NCBI GenBank assembly: GCA_965217125.1
Contig: OZ244244.1
Coordinates: forward strand, 372,001 to 436,000
Length of the DNA stretch: 64,000 nt
Direction: 5' to 3'
From: JAAOIF01 sp965217125
GTDB lineage: Bacteria; Pseudomonadota; Gammaproteobacteria; PS1; Pseudothioglobaceae
Under the pieces are notes generated by a model that worked only from the letters and a program-made list of their open reading frames with translations, made no database searches and had not been told where the DNA came from. The translations under genes and the position numbers were made by a program. This document shows, in pieces, positions 8,663 to 16,618 of this stretch (within the stretch, counting starts at the first letter, position 1; each line of letters begins with the position of its first letter).

Positions 8663-9463
8663 ATGATTAAGGGTGTTGGGATTGGGCTTCGCAACCAACA
8701 CTTGCAACAAGTGCTGGATGAGCAGCCAGACATTAATTGGTTTGAAGTGCATAGTGAGAATTTTTTTTATGATAATCTTGCTACTTATCAATTAGAACAA
8801 ATTGCTGAACAATATCCTTTGAGTTTTCACAGTGTTGGGCTGTCCTTAGGCTCGGCTGATAAAATTAATCAACAACATTTGCAAAATTTAAAAAATGCAC
8901 TTGAGCGCTTTAAGCCTCAATTAGTGTCTGAGCATCTGAGTTGGTCAAGTATTGATGGTAATTATTTGAATGACTTATTGCCGCTTCCATATACGCCGGC
9001 ATCGTTAGATAATTTTGCTGATAAGGTTAAACAAGTTCAGGATTTTTTAGGCAGACAAATATTAATTGAAAATCCTTCCTCTTATTTGCGTTTTAAAGAA
9101 TCTAAGATACCTGAATGGGAGTTTTTTGCAGCATTGCCGAGTTTATCTGGTTGCGGCTTGTTGTTTGATGTGAATAATGTGTTTGTTAGTTGTTTTAATC
9201 ACGGCTATCAAGCCAGCAATTATCTAAACAGCGTTGATGCGGATGATGTATTGCAAATTCATTTAGCCGGCTACAGCAAAAAAAAGCTGAAACAAGGCAC
9301 AATTTTGATTGATGACCATTCTAAGCAAGTTACGGATGAGGTCTGGGATTTGTATCGAACCAGCTTGGCGGCCATCGGCAATAAACCAACTTTAATTGAA
9401 TGGGATACTAATATTCCAGATTTATCAGTATTATTATCTGAGGCCAAAAAAGTCAATGGATAA
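8663..9463 (+). CDS. MNIO-family (DUF692) bufferin maturase, BufB-like
   Basis: 266 residues covering the full DUF692 TIM-barrel: VGIGLRNQHLQQVL at the N-terminus, NWFEVHSENFF, LSFHSVGLSLGSAD, LVSEHLSWSS, ILIENPSSYL, GLLFDVNNVFVS and TLIEWDTNIP. The His, Glu and Asp residues in these strands are those that bind the multinuclear iron centre in this family. The enzyme is expected to oxidise cysteines of the bufferin precursor encoded at 7937. GGTGATAAAGT precedes the ATG. Its stop overlaps the next gene by eight bases. Confidence 0.9.
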   Translation: MIKGVGIGLRNQHLQQVLDEQPDINWFEVHSENFFYDNLATYQLEQIAEQYPLSFHSVGLSLGSADKINQQHLQNLKNALERFKPQLVSEHLSWSSIDGNYLNDLLPLPYTPASLDNFADKVKQVQDFLGRQILIENPSSYLRFKESKIPEWEFFAALPSLSGCGLLFDVNNVFVSCFNHGYQASNYLNSVDADDVLQIHLAGYSKKKLKQGTILIDDHSKQVTDEVWDLYRTSLAAIGNKPTLIEWDTNIPDLSVLLSEAKKVNG

Positions 9464-10052
9464 AACCGCACTTAAAGCATTGCAGCAAAGGTTTTATCAG
9501 GATGTGTTGCTGCCTGATTTGTCGCCTGATAAAGCCCAGAGTTATCTTGCTAATAATAATTTTTCTGGCAGTGATTTAATCAAAATTTATCATCGCCAAT
9601 ATTTTAGTAGTATGAAACAAGCTTTGGCTAATAGTTATAGTTGCGTTAAGCGCTTGGTGGGTGATGATTTTTTTGATATGCTTGCCAAACATTTTGTTAA
9701 AATTCATCCATCGAAAACCGGTAGTATTATTGATTATGGTAGTAACTTTCCAACATTTATTAGCAACAATGAGTCTTGTAAGTCATTGCCTTATCTGGCT
9801 GATGTGGCAAGGTTTGAGCAGCTATTTGAGCGTTGCTATTTTTCGTTAGATGCGCAATTTTTTATGTATTCCCCTTATCCGCTTATCAAGATTTGGCAAC
9901 TTGATGAAAACAGCGAACAATTAGATTTATCAAGCGGGGGAGATTATCTTAAAATTTACAAACAGGGCTGCGAGGTCTTGGTAGAAAAAATAACACAACA
10001 ACAATATGAAAATCACTGTATCAGCCAAAAGTTAGTTAAAAGTGCCAAGTAA
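9456..10052 (+). CDS. DUF2063 partner protein, BufC/HvfC-like
   Basis: 198 residues from the ATG at 9456, which overlaps the maturase stop; a longer frame starting at 9396 is not needed. The N-terminal LQQRFYQDVLLPD and IYHRQYFSSMKQALANSYSC match the DUF2063 domain that recruits the precursor leader to the MNIO enzyme in this type of system. The rest (FFDMLAKHFVKIHPS, YLADVARFEQLFERCYF) is the usual continuation of the family. It works with the DUF692 protein in bufferin maturation in the cytoplasm. Confidence 0.85.
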   Translation: MDKTALKALQQRFYQDVLLPDLSPDKAQSYLANNNFSGSDLIKIYHRQYFSSMKQALANSYSCVKRLVGDDFFDMLAKHFVKIHPSKTGSIIDYGSNFPTFISNNESCKSLPYLADVARFEQLFERCYFSLDAQFFMYSPYPLIKIWQLDENSEQLDLSSGGDYLKIYKQGCEVLVEKITQQQYENHCISQKLVKSAK

Positions 10053-10086
10053 AAATGTATAAAATATCTTTTAATAAGGGGGAAAA

Positions 10087-10551
10087 ATGAACAAACTAAT
10101 TAATTTACACAACTGCGTATTTGCATTATTATATAAATACACAAACGACATTTTCAAATTATTTTTACGCTTATATGTAGCAGATGCTTTTATTCGCTCA
10201 GGCTGGTTAAAACTTAATTCTTGGGACACTACCCTATATCTGTTTGAAAGCGAATATCAAGTGCCTATTATTCCTTGGGAATTAGCAGCCTATGCGGCTA
10301 CTGCGGCGGAATTAATCCTGCCTGTATTATTGATATTAGGCATTGTTACAAGATTAGCAGCGCTAAAATTATTTATGCTTAATATTGTTGCTGTAATTTC
10401 TTATCCGATTATTTGGGCGGGCGGGTTTTACGACCACAAACTTTGGGGTATAATGCTTTTTGTTAGCATAATTTACGGTCCGGGGAAAATATCATTGGAT
10501 CACACATTATTTAAAAAATACCTTAAAAATAAAACATTTATCGGGAGATAG
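10087..10551 (+). CDS. DoxX-family membrane protein, BufD-like
   Basis: 154 residues with four hydrophobic segments and the DoxX signature (FLRLYVADAFIRSGWLKL at the N-terminus, AAELILPVLLILGIVTRLA in the middle). DoxX proteins are commonly the last gene of DUF2282-DUF692-DUF2063 operons. A strong AAGGGGGAAAA ribosome site precedes the ATG. Its stop is three bases before the glutamate-synthase-like gene, so the operon may read through into 10554-15086. Confidence 0.8.
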   Translation: MNKLINLHNCVFALLYKYTNDIFKLFLRLYVADAFIRSGWLKLNSWDTTLYLFESEYQVPIIPWELAAYAATAAELILPVLLILGIVTRLAALKLFMLNIVAVISYPIIWAGGFYDHKLWGIMLFVSIIYGPGKISLDHTLFKKYLKNKTFIGR

Positions 10552-10553
10552 AA

Positions 10554-12056
10554 ATGGAAGCAGAAATTATGAACACGGTTGAAGTAGTAAAGCCGATTTT
10601 AGAGGCACTTGCCACTTTATTTATTTTCGCCATTGGTTTGGTGATTTTATTAATTATTATTACTTTTTTCTTTGATATTACCCAAAGAAAAAATGCAGTT
10701 TTAAGAAATTATCCTGTTGTTGGGCATTTTCGCTATTTGTTCAGCAGTCTTGGTGAGTTTTTTCGTCAGTATTTTTTTGCTATGGATCGTGAGGAAATGC
10801 CATTTAATCGTGCTGAGCGCGAATGGGTGCATAAAGCGGCAAACAATGCTGATACCACAGTAGCCTTCGGTTCAACCAAAAGTCTTACTCCTACAGGCAC
10901 TGTTATTTTTGCCAATTGTCCTTTTCCTACCTTAGATGAAGATGCCATAGAAACAGCAGCTGTTACTATTGGACAAGGTTTTTGTCAAAATCCTTATAGC
11001 GCAAAATCAATTTTTAATATATCAGGTATGAGTTTTGGTGCTATTTCAAAGCCAGCAGTGTTAGCATTGTCAAATGGCGCTAGAATAGCAGGCTGTTGGT
11101 ATAACACTGGTGAAGGTGGCCTAAGCCCGTATCATTTAGAAGGCGGCGGCGATATTATCTTTCAAATTGGCACAGCCAAATATGGCGTGCGTGATTTGCA
11201 AGGTAATTTGAGCGATGAAAAACTAACTGAGCTGGCCGCTCACCAGCAAGTCAAAATGTTTGAAATTAAAATGAGTCAGGGCGCTAAGCCGGGCAAAGGC
11301 GGTATTCTACCGGGCGCTAAAGTTACCGAACAAATTGCTGAGATTCGTGGCATTGGCGTTGGTGAGGATTCAATCTCCCCTAATCGACATTTAGATATTG
11401 CTTCAGCAGATGATTTGTTAGATATGATTCATCATGTACGCGAGGTTACTGGCAAGCCTGTTGGTTTTAAATCGGTGGTGGGTGCGACCGATTGGTTAGA
11501 TGATTTTTTCAAAGTGATAAATAAACGCGGCGAAGCATCAGCGCCTGACTTTATCACCCTTGATAGCGGTGATGGCGGCACCGGTGCAGCGCCGATGCCA
11601 CTATTAGATAATGTCGGACTGACCATTAAAGAAACCTTACCATTGTTAGTGGACAAACTCAGACAATATAATTTAAAAGAGCGAATTAAAGTGATTACTT
11701 CGGGTAAGTTAATTACCCCTTCAGAAGTAGCTTGGGCGCTTTGTGCAGGGGCTGATTTTATTACCTCAGCACGCGGTTTTATGTTTTCGATTGGCTGTAT
11801 TCAAGCGTTAAAATGCAATAAAAACACTTGCCCAACTGGTATTACCACACACAACAAACGCTTACAAAAAGGGCTTGACCCAGAAAATAAAGCCAACAAA
11901 GTTGCTAATTATGTCCACAATATGAACCATGCTGTGGAAATTATTGCGCATTCTTGCGGGGTCAAGGAGCCGCGCAAACTTAATCGTAAACATGTTCGCA
12001 TTGTGCAAAACAATGGGCGTTCTGTTTCAATGAACGATCTTTATCCACAAACTTAG
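10554..12056 (+). CDS. FMN-binding glutamate synthase family protein
   Basis: 500 residues, the AT-rich paralog of the gene at 3590-5098 with the same architecture: membrane segment at about residues 18-40, then SGMSFGAISKPAVLALSNG, GEGGLSPYHLEGG, KPGKGGILPGAK, SGDGGTGAAPMP and CNKNTCPTGITTH with iron-sulfur cysteines. GGGAGATAGAA precedes ATG at 10554; a second in-frame ATG is four codons in. No glutaminase domain and no partner GltD are present. It begins a three-gene set with a ThDP enzyme and an aldehyde dehydrogenase. The real reaction is unknown to me. Confidence 0.88.
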   Translation: MEAEIMNTVEVVKPILEALATLFIFAIGLVILLIIITFFFDITQRKNAVLRNYPVVGHFRYLFSSLGEFFRQYFFAMDREEMPFNRAEREWVHKAANNADTTVAFGSTKSLTPTGTVIFANCPFPTLDEDAIETAAVTIGQGFCQNPYSAKSIFNISGMSFGAISKPAVLALSNGARIAGCWYNTGEGGLSPYHLEGGGDIIFQIGTAKYGVRDLQGNLSDEKLTELAAHQQVKMFEIKMSQGAKPGKGGILPGAKVTEQIAEIRGIGVGEDSISPNRHLDIASADDLLDMIHHVREVTGKPVGFKSVVGATDWLDDFFKVINKRGEASAPDFITLDSGDGGTGAAPMPLLDNVGLTIKETLPLLVDKLRQYNLKERIKVITSGKLITPSEVAWALCAGADFITSARGFMFSIGCIQALKCNKNTCPTGITTHNKRLQKGLDPENKANKVANYVHNMNHAVEIIAHSCGVKEPRKLNRKHVRIVQNNGRSVSMNDLYPQT

Positions 12057-12065
12057 GTATATATT

Positions 12066-13697
12066 ATGAAAGCATCTGATTTATTTATTAAAGCATTAGA
12101 AAACGAAGGGGTTAAATATATTTTTGGTCTTCCAGGTGAAGAAAATCTAGATTTTTTACACTCGCTAAAAGGCTCAAGCATCAAACTTATTTTAACTCGA
12201 CATGAACAAGGCGCAGCCTTTATGGCGGCGACTTACGGCAGAATGACTGGCAAAACCGGCGTTTGCTTAGCGACTCTTGGCCCTGGTGCCACCAATTTTG
12301 TTACCTGTGCGGCATACGCACAACTTGGCGCTTTTCCAATGTTGATGATTACTGGGCAAAAGCCAATTAATTCCAGCAAACAAGGTAAGTTCCAAATTGT
12401 TGATATTGTGCGTATGATGGGGCCGCTTACCAAATCTACCAAGCAAATTGTGAATGGCGGTATGATTCCGTCTTTGGTGCGCGATGCCTTTCGTTTGGCA
12501 GAGGAGGAAAGACCTGGTGCGGTGCATTTAGAGCTGCCAGAAGATATTGCAGCAGAAGAAGTGAGCAACTGGCATATCTTCCCTGTGCATAAAATTCGCC
12601 GTCCTGATGCTGACCAAAAAACCATAGAAATGGCAGCAGAAATGATTAAAAAAGCCAAAAATCCATTGATTTTAATTGGCGCTGGCGCTAATCGCAAACA
12701 ATTGTTTAAACCCATGCAAAACTTCATTGATAAAACCTGCATTCCATTTTTTAACACGCAAATGGGCAAGGGTGTGGTCAGTTGCGAAAATCCATTATTT
12801 TTAGGCACAGCAGCACTGTCCGAAGGTGATGTATTGCACCGGGCCATTAAAATGGCAGATTTAATTATCAATATTGGTCATGATGTGGTCGAAAAACCGC
12901 CGTTTTTTATGCACGAGGACGGACAGCAAGTTATTCATGTTAATTTTAACTCTGCACAAGTGGATGAAGTGTATTTTCCGCAACTTGAAATTATTGGAGA
13001 CATTGAGACTACCGTTAATCGTTTGACTCAAGCATTAGAGGCTAAGTTAGCCAGCTGTTCATTAAAATTATTAGAATCTAGAAAGCATATTAAACAAGTT
13101 ATTCACGATAAAGATGACAACGATTCTTATCCTTTGTTACCACAACGCATTGTTGCTGATGTGCGCCGTGCACTTGATAAAAATGCGATTATTGCACTGG
13201 ACAACGGTATGTATAAGATTTGGTTTGCGCGTCATTATCATACTTATATGCCCAATACAGTGCTGTTAGACAACGCTTTGGCAACAATGGGCGCGGGCTT
13301 GCCAAGTGCTATCGCTTGTGCCTTGTTATATCCACAGCGTCAAGTGATGGCAATTTGTGGTGATGGCGGCTTTATGATGAACTCACAAGAGATAGAAACT
13401 GCCACACGACTTAAACTTAATTTGGTGGTGTTGATTGTTACTGATAGTGCCTATGGTATGATTCGCTGGAAGCAAGAAGGCCAAGGTTTGGATGATTTTG
13501 GGCTTGAATACAATAATCCTGATTTTGTTAAATATGCAGACAGTTACGGTGTAACTGGGCATAAAGTGCAAAGTGCGGATGAATTTATGCCATTAATTCA
13601 ATCTTGTTTTAAGCGTGGCGGCGTGCATATTATTGATGCACCGATTGATTACAAAGAAAACAAAGCATTGTTTCCTGAACAATTAAAAAATGTATAA
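12066..13697 (+). CDS. ThDP-dependent acetolactate synthase-like enzyme
   Basis: 543 residues with all three ThDP-enzyme domains: the Pyr domain with IFGLPGEENLDFL and TRHEQGAAFMAATYGRMTG (activating Glu), a central domain (about 190-320), and the PP domain with the ThDP/Mg motif ICGDGGFMMNSQEIETATRL. It looks like the large (catalytic) subunit of an acetolactate synthase of the catabolic, regulatory-subunit-free type; no ilvN-like gene follows. Given its neighbours, another 2-oxoacid or aldehyde substrate is possible. It lies 9 bases after the glutamate-synthase-like gene. Confidence 0.8.
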   Translation: MKASDLFIKALENEGVKYIFGLPGEENLDFLHSLKGSSIKLILTRHEQGAAFMAATYGRMTGKTGVCLATLGPGATNFVTCAAYAQLGAFPMLMITGQKPINSSKQGKFQIVDIVRMMGPLTKSTKQIVNGGMIPSLVRDAFRLAEEERPGAVHLELPEDIAAEEVSNWHIFPVHKIRRPDADQKTIEMAAEMIKKAKNPLILIGAGANRKQLFKPMQNFIDKTCIPFFNTQMGKGVVSCENPLFLGTAALSEGDVLHRAIKMADLIINIGHDVVEKPPFFMHEDGQQVIHVNFNSAQVDEVYFPQLEIIGDIETTVNRLTQALEAKLASCSLKLLESRKHIKQVIHDKDDNDSYPLLPQRIVADVRRALDKNAIIALDNGMYKIWFARHYHTYMPNTVLLDNALATMGAGLPSAIACALLYPQRQVMAICGDGGFMMNSQEIETATRLKLNLVVLIVTDSAYGMIRWKQEGQGLDDFGLEYNNPDFVKYADSYGVTGHKVQSADEFMPLIQSCFKRGGVHIIDAPIDYKENKALFPEQLKNV

Positions 13698-13709
13698 AGG
13701 AGTTTTATT

Positions 13710-15086
13710 ATGGAAAAATTAATCATCAAACAAGCCTACACTGGCGCAACATTAGCCGAGTTAGAAATGCACAACGCTGAGCAAGTGGACGCCATGTTAG
13801 CAAGCGCACAATCCCTGCACCATGCTGGATGTTTGCCGGCATATCAGCGTATTATAATTTTACAAAAATTGGCTGAATTAGTTGCGGCTGAAGATGAACA
13901 ATTTGCACGCTTGATTGCCAACGAAGGCGGTAAGCCAATTCGTGACGCACGCGTGGAAGTTACCCGTGCAATTGATGGTATTGTTTTTGCTATTGCACAG
14001 ATTAAGAGCCTTAAAGGTGAAGAAATATCAATGGATTTGAGCGCCGCCGCCGCTGGGCGTAAAGCCTTTACTACACTTGAGCCGATTGGTGTTGTTGTTG
14101 CTGTAAGTGCGTTTAATCATCCACTTAATTTAGCTGTTCATCAGGTTATTCCAGCGATTGCAACAGGCTGTCCGGTGATTATTAAACCAGCAACAGCAAC
14201 ACCTTTATGCGCACTGCGTTTATGCGAATTAGCCAAACAAGCAGGCCTGCCAGAAGGGTGGATGCAAGTTGCACTAACAGATAATAAAAATTCAGAAAAA
14301 TTGGTAACCGACCCCAGAGTAGCATTTTTTAGTTTTATTGGCTCTGCCAAAGTCGGCTGGTATCTTAAATCTAAGCTTGCAGCTGGTACGCGCTGCGCCT
14401 TAGAACATGGCGGCGTTGCCCCACTTGTGTTTGATAAGTATGAAGATGAAGCAGCTTTTGTAAATGGAGTGGTAAAAGCCAGTATGTATCACTCGGGGCA
14501 AGTTTGTGTTTCAGTGCAGCGCGTTTATGTGCCGAGTGCTAAAGCCAGCGAAATGGCACAGAAAATTGCTCAGCTTGCCGCTCAACAAGTAGTCGGTGAT
14601 GCCATTAATGAGGATAGCGATTTAGGTCCGCTTATATTGCCGCAAGAAACCGACCGAATCGAAGCTTGGGTAAATGAGGCAATTGATGAAGGCGCACAAT
14701 TGATGACCGGCGGTAAGCGCATTAATGATGTCAGCTATGAGCCTACGGTATTGCTTAATCCTGCTAAAAATTCAAAAGTATCCATTAATGAAATTTTTGG
14801 TCCTGTGGTTTGTATATATGGCTATGATGATATTGAAATGGCTATTGAAGATGCAAATAGTTTAGATGTAGCATTTCAAGCAGCAGTGTTTAGTGATGAT
14901 ATTTCCAAAGCAATGGATATAGCTAAAAAATTACAAGCAAGTGCAGTTATGATTAACGACTACACCACTTTTAGAGTTGATTGGATGCCATTTGCAGGAC
15001 GCAAACACTCAGGCTACGGCATCGGCGGCATCGGCTACACCATGCACGATATGCTTGAGCATAAAATGTTAGTGATTAAAACATAG
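13710..15086 (+). CDS. Aldehyde dehydrogenase family protein
   Basis: 458 residues of the NAD(P)-dependent ALDH superfamily. Visible are the cofactor-site strand VAVSAFNHPLNLA and KPATATPL, the general base Glu in LEHGGVAP, the catalytic Cys in HSGQVCVSVQR, and EIFGPVVCIYGY near the C-terminus. AAAGGAG precedes the ATG, 12 bases after the ThDP gene. Together with the ThDP enzyme it could make and oxidise an aldehyde; the substrate (for instance lactaldehyde, succinate semialdehyde or a sulfonated aldehyde) is not readable from sequence. Confidence 0.85.
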   Translation: MEKLIIKQAYTGATLAELEMHNAEQVDAMLASAQSLHHAGCLPAYQRIIILQKLAELVAAEDEQFARLIANEGGKPIRDARVEVTRAIDGIVFAIAQIKSLKGEEISMDLSAAAAGRKAFTTLEPIGVVVAVSAFNHPLNLAVHQVIPAIATGCPVIIKPATATPLCALRLCELAKQAGLPEGWMQVALTDNKNSEKLVTDPRVAFFSFIGSAKVGWYLKSKLAAGTRCALEHGGVAPLVFDKYEDEAAFVNGVVKASMYHSGQVCVSVQRVYVPSAKASEMAQKIAQLAAQQVVGDAINEDSDLGPLILPQETDRIEAWVNEAIDEGAQLMTGGKRINDVSYEPTVLLNPAKNSKVSINEIFGPVVCIYGYDDIEMAIEDANSLDVAFQAAVFSDDISKAMDIAKKLQASAVMINDYTTFRVDWMPFAGRKHSGYGIGGIGYTMHDMLEHKMLVIKT

Positions 15087-15126
15087 CCATCTTTTTTGCA
15101 TCCTAACGATAAAAAGAAGAATTATT

Positions 15127-16176
15127 ATGCTATCAGATAGATTAGAAAAATATAAGTGGATTGAATCTAATAGAAAATCTAAGTTATTGGTTTACTTTAC
15201 TGGCGACCGATTAGGAATGCAAACGCAAATCGCAAGCGATATACTTGACTATTTTTCTGAACATTTAGATAAAATTGGGGAGGTTGAAAAAATTAGTTTA
15301 TTGCTTTACACTCAAGGTGGAGATACTATGGCAGCTTGGAGTCTGGTTAATCTTATAAGGCAATTTTGCACTAAATTTGAGGTCATAATACCATCCAAGT
15401 CTAGAAGTTCTGGCACAATAATTGCTCTTGGTGCGGATGAAATAATGATGACAAAACAAGCAACTTTAGGGCCTATTGACCCGTCAATCAATGGCCCATT
15501 AAATCCAGCCAATCCACGAACACCGAATAACCCAGAGGCAAGACTCCCTGTAAGTGTTGAATCTATTCAGGGGTTTATTGAATTAGCTAGACAAGAATTA
15601 CATTTAGAAGATGAATCAAATCTTAAAGATATTCTTTTAAGTCTTTCTGAAAAAGTGCATCCTTTGGTGTTAGGAAATGCTTATAGGGCAAGGGCTCAAA
15701 TCCAAATGGTTGCAAAAAAGCTTTTGAATAAACAATTAGGGAAAGAGAAAGCGGATAAAATAGACGAAATAATATCTTTTTTATGTAGCGATTCTGGAAG
15801 CCATGACTATGCTATTTATAGAAATGAAGCCAAAGATGAATTAGGTTTAAACATTAAAAAACCCAACGATGAACAGTATGAAAATATTAAGACTATCTTT
15901 GAAGATATAAGAGATGAATTAAAACTATTGCAACCGTTTAATCCAAATATTGAACTTGGTGCAAACAATAATACAGATTATACTTGCAGACGCGGTTTGA
16001 TTGAAAGCATTGCCCGTGGTACAGATGTTTATACAACACAAGGCATTTTAACAAAACAAACTCAAACAATTCCTCAGTTGCCTCCTATGCCAGCTATTCA
16101 ACAAATTATTGTTGAAAATAAAATAACTTTTGATGGATGGAAGCACGAAGCTAACCCAAATTTTATAGAAAACTAA
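15127..16176 (+). CDS. SDH-type Clp-fold serine protease-like protein
   Basis: 349 residues with a ClpP/crotonase fold like the serine dehydrogenase proteinase (SDH_sah) family: LLLYTQGGDTMAAWSLVNLI, then PSKSRSSGTIIALGADEI with the Ser of the SSGT motif as likely nucleophile, and KQATLGPIDPSI. The family is related to SppA but soluble; there is no signal peptide or membrane segment here. The start has AAGAAGAATT upstream. A small gene follows 9 bases downstream. Substrate and role are unknown. Confidence 0.8.
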   Translation: MLSDRLEKYKWIESNRKSKLLVYFTGDRLGMQTQIASDILDYFSEHLDKIGEVEKISLLLYTQGGDTMAAWSLVNLIRQFCTKFEVIIPSKSRSSGTIIALGADEIMMTKQATLGPIDPSINGPLNPANPRTPNNPEARLPVSVESIQGFIELARQELHLEDESNLKDILLSLSEKVHPLVLGNAYRARAQIQMVAKKLLNKQLGKEKADKIDEIISFLCSDSGSHDYAIYRNEAKDELGLNIKKPNDEQYENIKTIFEDIRDELKLLQPFNPNIELGANNNTDYTCRRGLIESIARGTDVYTTQGILTKQTQTIPQLPPMPAIQQIIVENKITFDGWKHEANPNFIEN

Positions 16177-16185
16177 GGAGAAATT

Positions 16186-16377
16186 ATGAAAAATTATGAT
16201 CAGGTGAATTTTTTGCAAAGCACTTCAAATAATAATAACTACAATAATTTTGAAACTTCATCACGCTTTGACAGTTTTCCAAAAATAGTTGGAAGTGGCA
16301 TCCTTGTTGAATACAAAAAAACTGTATTATTATCTGATATTATAACAAATGATGAAAAACACAAAACGAATTATTAG
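16186..16377 (+). CDS. Small hypothetical protein, 63 aa
   Basis: A strong ribosome site (AAGGAGAAATT) sits directly before the ATG, nine bases after the protease-like gene, so it is probably translated with it. The N-terminal half is Asn-rich (STSNNNNYNNFE); the C-terminal half has SGILVEYKKTVLLSDII. I do not recognise the family. It may be a truncated remnant. Confidence 0.5.
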   Translation: MKNYDQVNFLQSTSNNNNYNNFETSSRFDSFPKIVGSGILVEYKKTVLLSDIITNDEKHKTNY

Positions 16378-16410
16378 CCTTAGAAAAGCCAACAAAAGAT
16401 ATAAAATATT

Positions 16411-16608
16411 GTGAAAAAAACTGTTAAAGCATTAAGCAATCAAGAGGGTCAGGTTAGAGATCTTAGTCAACAAGATTTACAAAATTTTAAGCCGCTTAAA
16501 GAGGTGGATGTTGCTTTATTTGATGATTTTCATAGTGGCAAGATTGATATTAAAGCGATTGACAAACCTAAATTAAACAAAAACACTCAGCCAGCCATGC
16601 ATGATTAG
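16411..16608 (+). CDS. Small hypothetical protein, 65 aa, GTG start
   Basis: A charged 65-residue protein starting with GTG at 16411 (KKTVKALSNQEGQVRDLSQQ, then EVDVALFDDFHSGKIDIKAI). The composition and DVALFDDF segment are reminiscent of small antitoxin-like proteins, but no toxin partner is adjacent. The only support is codon use and lack of overlap with other genes. It converges with msbA with 10 bases between them. Confidence 0.4.
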   Translation: MKKTVKALSNQEGQVRDLSQQDLQNFKPLKEVDVALFDDFHSGKIDIKAIDKPKLNKNTQPAMHD

Positions 16609-16618
16609 TGATTAAATC

